A stretch of 50,000 bases of DNA from Candidatus Pelagibacter communis (GTDB lineage: Bacteria; Pseudomonadota; Alphaproteobacteria; Pelagibacterales; Pelagibacteraceae): positions 1 to 50,000 of the forward strand of contig NZ_CVSB01000045.1 of the NCBI RefSeq assembly GCF_001179845.1, in the 5' to 3' direction. The translations under genes were made by a program, and so were the position numbers. This document shows, piece after piece, positions 25,118 to 32,810 of the stretch (the first letter of the stretch is position 1; each line of letters begins with the position of its first letter). Below the pieces are notes generated by a model that was not told the DNA's origin, made no database searches, and worked only from the letters and a program-made list of their open reading frames with translations.

Positions 25118-25612
25118 TTAGGCTGACTTTATTTTCTTCTGAATAAGATCTGTCACTTCCTCTTTTTCATTATCTTCTTCTTTTTTACCTTTAGGTTGGT
25201 AAGCATACAAAAGATGTAGTTTGCAATAAGAAAAATCTTTTAATGAAGATCTACCGCAAAAATAAAATGATTTTTCGTTTGGATGTCCAATTGGCCATTT
25301 ACAAGAATTCTCATCTAATTCTTCTAGTTGTTTGGGATTTTCTGGTTCAAAGTCCTTTTCGATAATTAAAGATTTAAATTTACTTTTTCTCCCTCTTTTG
25401 GATTTGAAATTTTTTTTATCTTGTAAATTTTCAAAATTTTGATTTGAAGTTGCTGCTCTTGTTTTAATTTTCGCTGAAAGATTTAATCTATGGGCCTTAC
25501 CAATTACTGCATTTCTACTAATGCCACCTATAATTTCAGCAATTTGGCTAGCAGTATGACTTTTGCCCCAAAGTTCTTTCAGTTTATTTACTTTTTCTTC
25601 ATTCCAGCTCAT
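25118..25612 (-). CDS. gcrA: GcrA cell-cycle regulator
   Basis: 164 residues. The N-terminal DNA-binding region MSWNEEKVNKLKELWGKSHT continues with ASQIAEIIGGISRNAVIGKA and HRLNL, the GcrA signature. A basic linker (KSKRGRKSKFK) leads to a Cys-rich C-terminal region (CKWPIGHPNEKSFYFCG then YCKLH). In Caulobacter GcrA activates sigma-70 promoters carrying methylated GANTC sites made by CcrM; whether CcrM exists here is not visible. It is convergent with the NDUFA9-like gene, with three bases between stops. Confidence 0.93.
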   Translation of the reverse strand: MSWNEEKVNKLKELWGKSHTASQIAEIIGGISRNAVIGKAHRLNLSAKIKTRAATSNQNFENLQDKKNFKSKRGRKSKFKSLIIEKDFEPENPKQLEELDENSCKWPIGHPNEKSFYFCGRSSLKDFSYCKLHLLYAYQPKGKKEEDNEKEEVTDLIQKKIKSA

Positions 25613-25625
25613 ATCAACATGTTGT

Positions 25626-25631
25626 ATTATA
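25626..25631 (-). promoter_or_regulatory. Candidate gcrA -10 box
   Basis: A perfect TATAAT on the minus strand lies 13 bases before the gcrA ATG. No good -35 sits at the usual distance, so the leader would be very short. The 169-base gap to argD holds this and a weak argD promoter (TTGTAT at 25741, TAAATA at 25764, 17-base spacer). Confidence 0.35.
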
Positions 25632-25781
25632 GTTTATAAAAACAACAATATACTGATATGTAAATAAATTAAACAAGGAAAATCTCAGAGTTATCAACAA
25701 AAACAGATAAAATTGTTTAATAAGTATTTTCAATCATAACTTGTATCTAATAATTAAAATTTATAAATACTGATTAAGATT

Positions 25782-26948
25782 ATGAGCTATTTAGCAAAAA
25801 ATTATAATAGAAAAAAAATTGCCTTTAAGTATGGAAAAGGAAGTTATCTTTTTTCAACAGATGGAAAAAAATATTTAGATTTTGTTCAAGGAATAGCAGT
25901 TAACTCATTAGGTCATGCTCATCCAAAATTAGTAAAAACAATAAGAAATCAGTCAAAAAAACTTTGGCATGTTTCTAATGCTTTTCAAATTCCGGAGGGA
26001 GAAAAATTAGCTAAAAAGTTGTGCCAAAAAACATTTGCAGATTATGTCATGTTTCAAAATTCAGGAGCAGAAGCCACTGAAGCATCAATAAAGGTTGCTA
26101 GAAGATATTTCTATTCTATTGGCAAACCACATAAAAATAGAGTTTTATGTGTTCAAAATGCATTTCATGGAAGAACTTTAGCTGCAATTTTTGCAAGTGG
26201 ATCTAAGAAAATGACTGAAGGGTTTGGTCCAAAAGTTCCAGGATTTGATCACTTTGTTTTTGGGGATCATAAATCACTAAAGAAAAAAATTACTAAGAAT
26301 ACAGCAGCAATTATGGTTGAAAATATAATGGGGGAGGGTGGAATTAAGGTAATCCCAGATTTCTGTTTAAAAGAGTTAAGAAAACTTTGTGATAAAAAAA
26401 AAATACTTCTCATAGCGGACTCAGTCCAAGACGGAATTGGCAGATCGTCGGATTTTTTTGCTTTTGAACGATCAGGAATAAAACCTGATATAGTTCCAAT
26501 TGCAAAAGGAATAGGTGGAGGATTTCCTATTGGCGCAGTCTTAATGAATAAAAAAGTTGCTTCAGGCATGAAACCTGGTACACATGGCTCAACTTTTGGT
26601 GGTAATCCTTTAGCTATGGCTGTTGGAAATACAGTAATGGATATCATTTCAAGTAAAAAATTTCTAAATAACGTAAAAAGATCTTCAAAATATTTTTTTT
26701 CGAAATTAAATAAGTTAAAGGAAAAATATCCAAGTATTATTAAAGAAATAAGAGGAAGAGGTTTGTTAATCGGAATACAGCTTCATAAAGATCAAACTAA
26801 GTTTATAAAAAAACTAATGGAAAATAAATTGTTAACTATCCGTGCAGCTGAAAATGTTATTCGTATTTTACCTCCCTTAAATGTCAAAATAAAAGAAATA
26901 GATTTAGCTTTAAAAATAATTGACAAAGTTTGCTCAGAAGTAAAATAA
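25782..26948 (+). CDS. argD: Acetylornithine aminotransferase
   Basis: 388 residues, class III aminotransferase. It makes N-acetylornithine in arginine synthesis and often N-succinyl-diaminopimelate in lysine synthesis. PLP sites are NSGAEATEASIKVAR near residue 93, NAFHGRTLAA near 126 and Lys242 in AKGIGGGFPIG. The Asp contacting the PLP ring is Asp213 in IADSVQDGIGR; most relatives have DEVQ, so Ser214 replaces Glu. HGSTFGGNPLA is intact. argF follows after two bases. Other class III aminotransferases share these motifs, but the argF pairing settles the name. Confidence 0.92.
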   Translation: MSYLAKNYNRKKIAFKYGKGSYLFSTDGKKYLDFVQGIAVNSLGHAHPKLVKTIRNQSKKLWHVSNAFQIPEGEKLAKKLCQKTFADYVMFQNSGAEATEASIKVARRYFYSIGKPHKNRVLCVQNAFHGRTLAAIFASGSKKMTEGFGPKVPGFDHFVFGDHKSLKKKITKNTAAIMVENIMGEGGIKVIPDFCLKELRKLCDKKKILLIADSVQDGIGRSSDFFAFERSGIKPDIVPIAKGIGGGFPIGAVLMNKKVASGMKPGTHGSTFGGNPLAMAVGNTVMDIISSKKFLNNVKRSSKYFFSKLNKLKEKYPSIIKEIRGRGLLIGIQLHKDQTKFIKKLMENKLLTIRAAENVIRILPPLNVKIKEIDLALKIIDKVCSEVK

Positions 26949-26950
26949 TT

Positions 26951-27880
26951 ATGAAACATTTCATAAATCTAAAAGATATACCTACAAAAGATTTGAGAAA
27001 GATCATTACTGATGCGAAGAAAAGAAAAAGTTTAAGAAAAAAACTAAGCACACTTGAGGTTGATAAGGGCTCACCATTAAAAGGAAAATTATTAATTCAA
27101 ATGTTTGAAAAATCTAGTCTAAGAACAAGATTAAGCTTTTATTTAGCTATCAAACAATTAGGTGGTGGTACCTTGACTTTAAGATCTAATGAACTTCATT
27201 TAGGTCAAGGTGGAGAAAGTATTGCTGATACAGCTAAAATTTTATCTACTTATGGCGATGGATTTATGCTTAGAACCGATAGTGATAAAAAGGTTGAAAA
27301 GTTTGCAAAATATTTGTCAATACCGGTAATTAATGGTTTAAGCCCTTCATCTCACCCTACCCAAGTTTTGTCTGACGTTTTTACAGTTGAAGAAATTAAG
27401 AAGAAACCTATCTCTAATTTAAATATTTGCTGGATAGGTGACTCCAATAATGTTTTAGATAGTTTAATAGCCGCATCAGTGAAATTTTCTTTCAAGCTAA
27501 GTATTGGTTGTCCAAAAAAATTTGTACCAGGAAGAGAAGTTAGAACTTGGGTCAAAAAAAATGATAAACAAATTTATATTTATAATGATGCGAAAGAAGC
27601 AGTTTCTGGCGCTGACGTAATTTTTTCTGATAAGGTTATTTCTTTAAACGACAAAGTTAATAAGAAGAAAAAAATAGAAGCGTTTAAAAATTTTAAAATT
27701 AATAAAAAATTAATGAGTTATGCAAAAAAAAGTTGTATTTTTTTACATTGTTTACCCAGAGGAGATGAAGTGAGTGAAGATGTTTTCTTGGGAAAACAAT
27801 CTTGCGTATGGCAACAAGCACTCAATAGAGTGCATGTACAAAAAAGTATTTTATTATATTGTTTAGGAAAATTAAGGTAG
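26951..27880 (+). CDS. argF: Ornithine carbamoyltransferase, variant substrate motifs
   Basis: 309 residues from the ATG at 26951, two bases after argD. It forms citrulline from ornithine and carbamoyl phosphate. The carbamoyl-phosphate loop reads FEKSSLRTRLSF (residues 52-63) in place of FEKPSTRTR-x-SF, so Thr57 is Leu. HPTQVLSD and WIGDSNNVLDSL are normal. The late HCLP motif is HCLPRGDEV, shorter than the common HCLPAxRGxEV. SLRTR is also known to me from N-acetyl- and N-succinylornithine transcarbamylases, so the true substrate might be a blocked ornithine. The nearby argJ favours free ornithine. Confidence 0.85.
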   Translation: MKHFINLKDIPTKDLRKIITDAKKRKSLRKKLSTLEVDKGSPLKGKLLIQMFEKSSLRTRLSFYLAIKQLGGGTLTLRSNELHLGQGGESIADTAKILSTYGDGFMLRTDSDKKVEKFAKYLSIPVINGLSPSSHPTQVLSDVFTVEEIKKKPISNLNICWIGDSNNVLDSLIAASVKFSFKLSIGCPKKFVPGREVRTWVKKNDKQIYIYNDAKEAVSGADVIFSDKVISLNDKVNKKKKIEAFKNFKINKKLMSYAKKSCIFLHCLPRGDEVSEDVFLGKQSCVWQQALNRVHVQKSILLYCLGKLR

Positions 27881-28411
27881 AGGTAAAGGATTATCAGAAT
27901 TTTCATTCAAATACTTTATAACTGATGCTCTGTCACTTTCTTTTCTTAAACCCGCATAAGCCATTTTTGTTCCTTTAATATACTTAGCTGGTTTTTTTAA
28001 AAATCCGTTTAACTCTTCAAAAGTCCATTCTTTATCATATGCTGCCAATGCTTTTGAATATTTATAATCCTCCACTCCCCCAACCTTTCTTCCTACAACA
28101 TTATACAGAGCAGGTCCTATAGCATTCTTTCCGCCTTTAACTATTGAATGACAAGCAGCACATTTTTTAAAAACTTTTTCTCCGGTCGCAATATCTCCCA
28201 TTGCCATCAAAGTAGCTATATCAATTTTTTCCACTTCTGAACTTGAGTTAGTTGTGGAAACAGTAGTTGCAGCCTCCACCTCAACTGAATAACCAGGTTT
28301 CTCAGGTTTCTCTACATAGAATATAACATCAGATAATTTTCCAATACCGATAATAAGCAAGGCAACCATTAAAACTGCAGCAACAATTTTATTTATTTCG
28401 AAAGAATCCAT
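27872..28411 (-). CDS. Membrane-anchored cytochrome c (CycM-like)
   Basis: 179 residues. An uncleaved N-terminal helix (IVAAVLMVALLIIGIGKLSD, about residues 9-28) anchors a class I cytochrome c. The haem site is CAACH near residue 84, with the axial Met probably in GTKMAYAGLR near 148. GPALYNVVGRKVGG is typical of cytochrome c552/CycM. It would carry electrons from the bc1 complex to a terminal oxidase on the periplasmic face. The Thr/Ser/Glu-rich linker separates helix and haem domain. Its end overlaps the end of argF by nine bases, and divergent kdsB-pheA next door is the usual alphaproteobacterial context. Confidence 0.88.
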   Translation of the reverse strand: MDSFEINKIVAAVLMVALLIIGIGKLSDVIFYVEKPEKPGYSVEVEAATTVSTTNSSSEVEKIDIATLMAMGDIATGEKVFKKCAACHSIVKGGKNAIGPALYNVVGRKVGGVEDYKYSKALAAYDKEWTFEELNGFLKKPAKYIKGTKMAYAGLRKESDRASVIKYLNENSDNPLPLP

Positions 28412-28480
28412 TTTTTCTAAATTTTGTAATGAACGTATAACATGATAAATTAAAAAAAAGCTAAAATTTAATGTATAAAT

Positions 28481-28510
28481 TTGCCTCTGTAGTTGTTTAA
28501 TGAGTATAAT
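28481..28510 (+). promoter_or_regulatory. Candidate kdsB-pheA promoter
   Basis: TTGCCT (28481-28486) and TATAAT (28505-28510) are separated by 18 bases, and the kdsB ATG lies 14 bases after the -10. Consensus match is 4/6 and 6/6. Confidence 0.45.
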
Positions 28511-28524
28511 AATTTAAAAATATA

Positions 28525-29256
28525 ATGAAAACTTTAGTTATTATACCCTCTAGAATGTCCGCTACAAGACTTCCAGGTAAACCTTTGCTAAAAATAAATG
28601 GTTTATCAATTATTTCACTGGTGTCTAAAAAAGCTGAAGAAGCCAACATTGGTGACGTTATTGTAGCAACCGAAGACCAGGAAATAGTTGATGATGTAAA
28701 GAGAAATGGTTTTAATGCTATTTTAACTAGCAATAAACACAAAACAGGTACAGATAGAATTCATGAGGCATTTAAAAAATCAAATATTAGAGATGTTGAT
28801 TTCATTATGAATTTACAAGGTGATGAACCAGCAATCGACATCCAAGATATAGTAAGATTGAATGATAAAATGTTACAAAATCGCCCTAATATAGGAACTC
28901 TTGCTGCAAAAATGAAAGACAACAAAAATTTGAAAAATGAAAATATTGTAAAGGTCATTACAGAAAATACTTTAGTGGAGAACAATTTTCCAAAGGGAAT
29001 ATCTTTTTTAAGAAAGTCTGAGAAGATAGATAATATTTATCATCATATTGGCGTTTATTGTTATTCAAAAGATTCACTCGAAAAATTTGTTCAGTTAAAT
29101 CAATCTAAAAATGAAATAGAAAATCGGTTAGAGCAATTAAGAGCATTAGACAATAATATTGATATCAATGTATCACTTGCAAAGTCATCTCCAATAGGAG
29201 TAGATACAGAGGAAGATTATGTAGCCTTGAAAAAAATAATGGAATATAAGAATTGA
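28525..29256 (+). CDS. kdsB: 3-deoxy-manno-octulosonate cytidylyltransferase
   Basis: 243 residues. It activates Kdo with CTP for lipid A-core assembly. Motifs are IPSRMSATRLPGKPL at the N-terminus, VATEDQEI, HKTGTDRIHEA near residue 72, NLQGDEPAID near 97, HHIGVYCYSKDSL near 172, and a late SPIGVDTEED. The stop shares a base with the pheA ATG, so the two are translated together, an order also found in other alphaproteobacteria. Its substrate pathway links to kdsD at 22514. Confidence 0.95.
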   Translation: MKTLVIIPSRMSATRLPGKPLLKINGLSIISLVSKKAEEANIGDVIVATEDQEIVDDVKRNGFNAILTSNKHKTGTDRIHEAFKKSNIRDVDFIMNLQGDEPAIDIQDIVRLNDKMLQNRPNIGTLAAKMKDNKNLKNENIVKVITENTLVENNFPKGISFLRKSEKIDNIYHHIGVYCYSKDSLEKFVQLNQSKNEIENRLEQLRALDNNIDINVSLAKSSPIGVDTEEDYVALKKIMEYKN

Positions 29257-30089
29257 TGAGTAAAATTTATTTTCAAGGGACCTTTGGTGCATATTCTCAT
29301 TTAGCAGCTCTTTCAATTGATCCCAAGGCTGAGATTTTGCCATGTAAAACTTTTGATGATTGTTTCAACAAAGCATCTGAGGAGCCAAATAGCAGAATTA
29401 TAATTCCAGAGTCAAATAGAATTACCGGTAATATTGGAATTGAATATTTAATATTTAAACATAGGCTAAATATATATAAAGAGCACTTTCAGAAAATTGA
29501 ACACAACTTATTAGGACAACCTGGTGCTAAATTAAAAGATATCAAAGAAGTATACTCACACGCACAGGGATTGTCTCAGTGTTCAAAATTTATAAAAGAA
29601 AATAATTTAGTTGAACATATTAGAGCAGATACTGCTGGATCTGCTGAAATGATCTCTAAAACAAAAGATGTTAAGCAATCAGCTATAGCATCCTCATTGA
29701 GTGCCAAAATTTATGGCTTAGAAGTAATTAAAAAAAATATTGAAAACGAAAGTGGAAATTTGACAAGATTTTTGGTTATGGGAAAAAATATTTCTCAACC
29801 AGAATTTAAAGATAAAACTTACATAACCTCTTTTTTATTTAAATTGAAAAGTAAGCCAGCTGCACTCTATCAATCACTAGGAGGTTTTGCTATTAATGGT
29901 GTAAATTTAACTAAACTACAAAGTTATCCAGAAAAAAATAGTTTCGACTCTTATTTTTTCTTGTGTGATTTGGATGGACACATCGAGGATCCAAAAGTTC
30001 AGAAATCTCTTGAAGAGCTAGGTCTACATTGTGAGGATTTTCACGTTCTAGGTGTTTTCGAAGCAGATAACTTGAGACAAAATAAATAA
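29256..30089 (+). CDS. pheA: Prephenate dehydratase
   Basis: 277 residues from the ATG at 29256, which overlaps the kdsB stop (TGATG); a TTG one codon earlier is possible. It converts prephenate to phenylpyruvate. The catalytic domain has YFQGTFGAYSHLAA, IPESNRITGNIG, SHAQGLSQC, and the NLTRFLVMG Thr-Arg-Phe motif near residue 172. A C-terminal ACT domain follows with GVNLTKLQSYP in place of the common ESRP phenylalanine-binding motif. There is no chorismate mutase domain. Confidence 0.93.
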   Translation: MSKIYFQGTFGAYSHLAALSIDPKAEILPCKTFDDCFNKASEEPNSRIIIPESNRITGNIGIEYLIFKHRLNIYKEHFQKIEHNLLGQPGAKLKDIKEVYSHAQGLSQCSKFIKENNLVEHIRADTAGSAEMISKTKDVKQSAIASSLSAKIYGLEVIKKNIENESGNLTRFLVMGKNISQPEFKDKTYITSFLFKLKSKPAALYQSLGGFAINGVNLTKLQSYPEKNSFDSYFFLCDLDGHIEDPKVQKSLEELGLHCEDFHVLGVFEADNLRQNK

Positions 30090-30099
30090 GAATCTTTTC

Positions 30100-30129
30100 T
30101 TGTTGATTAGAAATTTTAACTGCTATAAT
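30100..30129 (+). promoter_or_regulatory. Candidate promoter of the SRP RNA / dnaX unit
   Basis: A perfect TATAAT at 30124-30129 lies 18 bases after TTGTTG (30100-30105); TTGATT at 30103 is a closer-spaced alternative. Transcription would begin close to the predicted 5' end of the SRP RNA. Confidence 0.55.
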
Positions 30130-30133
30130 GGTT

Positions 30134-30222
30134 CTGGAGGCTAGAGGTGGATGCTGCTTGAACCCGACCAGATCTTAACGGAAGCAGTCGTAGAGACAGT
30201 TATTCAGGTTCTAGTCTCCTTA
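30134..30222 (+). ncRNA. ffs: 4.5S signal recognition particle RNA
   Basis: A hairpin closes with GGAGGCTAG (from 30136) and CTAGTCTCC (to 30219). The tip carries the conserved SRP domain IV: a CCAGATC strand, the AACGGAAGCAG side with the GGAA tetraloop area, and flanking GACC/AGTC pairs. The RNA scaffolds Ffh for co-translational membrane targeting. It sits between pheA and dnaX, and the SRP RNA gene next to dnaX is a frequent alphaproteobacterial arrangement. Exact ends are estimated from the outer stem. Confidence 0.85.
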
Positions 30223-30229
30223 TAGGTAT

Positions 30230-31885
30230 ATGAATAATAATTCAAAAGTATTAGCACTTAAATATAGACCACAAACTTTTGATGATCTTATTGGTCAAGA
30301 GGTTGTTGCTGAAACTATTACCAATTCTATAAAAGCTGATAAAATACCTAATGCATATTTGTTCACTGGAATAAGAGGAATAGGAAAAACCACAACAGCA
30401 CGAATTGTTGCAAAAGCACTTAATTGCTCAAATGGTATCGTTAATTTATGTAAAGAAAACTTTTGTGAAAGCTGTAAATCTATAAGTGAGTCTAGTCATA
30501 TAGATGTGCTTGAAATGGATGCAGCAAGCAAAACAGGTGTAGATGACGTAAGAGATTTAATCGAATTTTCAAGATATGGACCGACCTCGGCTAAATATAA
30601 AATTTTCATTATTGACGAAGTTCATATGTTAAGCAAACAAGCATTTAATGCCTTATTAAAAACTTTAGAGGAACCACCAGAATATCTAAAATTTATTTTT
30701 GCAACTACAGAAATTAAAAAAATTCCAATTACAGTCGTATCTAGATGTCAAAGATTTGATCTATCTAGAATTAAATCCTCAGAATTATTGGAGTTTATTA
30801 AAAAAATTAAGGACCAAGAAAATGGAAAAATAACAGACGATGCTTTAAAACTTATAGTAAAAATTTCTGAGGGCTCTGTTAGAGATTCTTTATCGTTGCT
30901 CGATAGAGCACTATTAAGTTTGGACGAAGGAAAAGAATTAGACTTAAATTCAGCTCAGAAAATTTTTGGGTATTTTGATAAATCGCAATTAATCGATTTG
31001 TTTGAGTTAATTTTAAAAGGTGAAGAAACAAAAGTAATAAGTATTTATAGAAAAATTTATGACCAAGGTGTTGAACCAAAGGTTTTTATTAATGATTTCT
31101 TAGAGTTACTTTACTACTTTAAAAATATTAATTCTTTAACTTTAGAAAGTACAAACTTTTCATTAAATGATGAAGAATTTTCTAAAATTAAAAATTTATC
31201 AAATCAAATAGACTCAGAGGTATTAATATTATTTTGGCAATTTGCCATCTCTTCTCTCGAAGAGATAGACATAGTTTCCAATCAACACCTTTCAATTGAG
31301 ATGTTATTAATAAGACTAATGCATTTAAGTTCTGTAAAATCTGAAAATAAAATTGAAAATGTTGAGACTCACTTGAAAAGTGAAAATTTTGCAAAGAATA
31401 CAGAAACTGAATTAACTTCTAAAACAATAAATCAAATTAAGAATGTTGCACAGGAAGAAAAAATCAAACCAGAAGTTCAGACAGAAATTAAAGCAGAAAA
31501 TAAAATTAATATAAATGCATTTGAGGATTTAATTGAAATTTGTTCAAAAAAAAAAGAGATCAAACTTAAATACGAGTTAGAAAAAAATGTTAACCTTGTA
31601 AAATTTGAAAAAAATAGAATTGAAATATCTTTTAATGAAAGTTTAGATAAAGATTTTGTAAAAGATTTATCATCAAAGCTTTTTGAATGGACCGGTGAAA
31701 GATGGATTATTACGTTTAGTAAATTAAAAGGGCAAATGTCAGTAAAAGATAAAGAAATAAATATAAAAAAACAGTTAATGGATGAAATGAAAAATTTAGA
31801 AATATTTAAAAGTGTGATTGATAAATTCCCTGATGCTGAATTAATAGATGTAAATTCAAACAAAGACGGAGTTGATAATGACTGA
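30230..31885 (+). CDS. dnaX: DNA polymerase III subunit gamma/tau
   Basis: 551 residues. It loads the sliding clamp and couples core polymerases. Domain I has Walker A GIRGIGKTTTARI near residue 45, a four-Cys zinc module in LNCSNGIVNLCKENFCESC, Walker B IIDEVHMLSK near 126 and sensor EEPPEYLKFIFATTE, then VVSRCQRFDL. After the clamp-loader domains comes a charged linker (about 380-425) and a tau-like C-terminal domain. A ten-A run at 31546-31555 (codons for S-KKK) could support slippage to a gamma form; both alternative frames stop soon after. ybaB starts inside its last eight bases. Confidence 0.94.
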   Translation: MNNNSKVLALKYRPQTFDDLIGQEVVAETITNSIKADKIPNAYLFTGIRGIGKTTTARIVAKALNCSNGIVNLCKENFCESCKSISESSHIDVLEMDAASKTGVDDVRDLIEFSRYGPTSAKYKIFIIDEVHMLSKQAFNALLKTLEEPPEYLKFIFATTEIKKIPITVVSRCQRFDLSRIKSSELLEFIKKIKDQENGKITDDALKLIVKISEGSVRDSLSLLDRALLSLDEGKELDLNSAQKIFGYFDKSQLIDLFELILKGEETKVISIYRKIYDQGVEPKVFINDFLELLYYFKNINSLTLESTNFSLNDEEFSKIKNLSNQIDSEVLILFWQFAISSLEEIDIVSNQHLSIEMLLIRLMHLSSVKSENKIENVETHLKSENFAKNTETELTSKTINQIKNVAQEEKIKPEVQTEIKAENKININAFEDLIEICSKKKEIKLKYELEKNVNLVKFEKNRIEISFNESLDKDFVKDLSSKLFEWTGERWIITFSKLKGQMSVKDKEINIKKQLMDEMKNLEIFKSVIDKFPDAELIDVNSNKDGVDND

Positions 31886-32195
31886 TTTTAGTAAAATTTT
31901 AGATAAAGCAAAAGAACTTGAGGCAAAAATGAAAGAAAGCCAACAAAAGATTAAGGAAATTCGAGTTGAAGGAGTTTCGGGTTCAAATTCTGTAAAGATA
32001 ACTTTAGATGGGGAGGGAGAGATGCAAACAATAAAGTTATCTGATGAAATTTTGAAAGAGGACAAAACCATTATTGAAGATTTAATTGTTGCAGCACATA
32101 ATAGTGCTAAATCTCAACTTAAATCAAAAACAACGGAGGAAATTTCAAAAGCAACTGGAGGCTTTGGAATTCCTGGTTTTAAATGGCCTTTATAA
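31878..32195 (+). CDS. YbaB/EbfC nucleoid-associated protein
   Basis: 105 residues starting at the ATG at 31878 inside the dnaX end; a TTG two codons earlier is less likely. A heptad-rich N-terminal helix (ILDKAKELEAKMKESQQKIK) is followed by a beta hairpin (SNSVKITLDGEGEMQTIKLS) and a C-terminal helix, ending GGFGIPGFKWPL. The family binds DNA as a dimer. The order dnaX-ybaB-recR is conserved across most bacteria and fixes the identity. Confidence 0.93.
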   Translation: MTDFSKILDKAKELEAKMKESQQKIKEIRVEGVSGSNSVKITLDGEGEMQTIKLSDEILKEDKTIIEDLIVAAHNSAKSQLKSKTTEEISKATGGFGIPGFKWPL

Positions 32196-32198
32196 TAG

Positions 32199-32810
32199 AT
32201 GCAAAACATCAGTGAGATAGAAGAATTAATTAAATTAATTTCAAAACTTCCTGGTTTAGGTCCCAAATCAGCAAAAAGAATCGTTTTAAAATTAATAAAC
32301 AATCGTGATGAACTTGTAAAACCTATGGCAAATACATTGGCGCAAATGTATAAAAATGTAGTTAGATGCAATTCTTGTGGCGCATTAAAGTCAAATTCAA
32401 ATGGATGTCTGAATTGTGAGAATACAAAAGAAAAATACAATAAAATTTGTGTAGTAGAGGATATTGCAGACCAATGGTCGATTGAAAATTCAAATATCTT
32501 TCAGGGCTATTTTCATATTTTGGGTGGAACTATTTCTTCAGTTGGCCAAAGAAAAGAAGATTTATTAATTAACTCGTTAGTAGAAAGAGTTAACAGAGAT
32601 AAAATTGAGGAGGTAATTCTTGCAACTAGTGCAACTGTAGAAGGTCAAACAACTGCATACTACATTCAAGATAGTCTAAAAAATTTAGATGTTAAAATTA
32701 CTAAATTAGCACAAGGTTTGCCAGTCGGAGGAGAGATTGAGAGTCTAGACGATGGGACATTATTTTCTGCTTTTAAAAATCGATCTAATTTGGTTTCGAA
32801 CTCAGATTAG
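32199..32810 (+). CDS. recR: Recombination protein RecR
   Basis: 203 residues. RecR works with RecO and RecF to load RecA at gaps. A helix-hairpin-helix (ISKLPGLGPKSAKRI) leads to a zinc finger, with Cys pairs in RCNSCGAL and GCLNCEN, then a Toprim domain with VVEDIADQWSIE near residue 85, ILGGTISSVGQRKEDL and ILATSATVEGQTTAYY. GLPVGGEIESLDDGTL is the standard ending. It starts three bases after ybaB. Its last 26 bases overlap the end of convergent glcB. Confidence 0.95.
   Translation: MQNISEIEELIKLISKLPGLGPKSAKRIVLKLINNRDELVKPMANTLAQMYKNVVRCNSCGALKSNSNGCLNCENTKEKYNKICVVEDIADQWSIENSNIFQGYFHILGGTISSVGQRKEDLLINSLVERVNRDKIEEVILATSATVEGQTTAYYIQDSLKNLDVKITKLAQGLPVGGEIESLDDGTLFSAFKNRSNLVSNSD

Noticed and set aside
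31477..32440. Minus-strand hydrophobic frames opposite dnaX, ybaB and recR
   Set aside because: Lys/Glu-rich coding DNA on plus gives Phe/Leu/Ser-rich frames on minus; no start signals or domains were seen.
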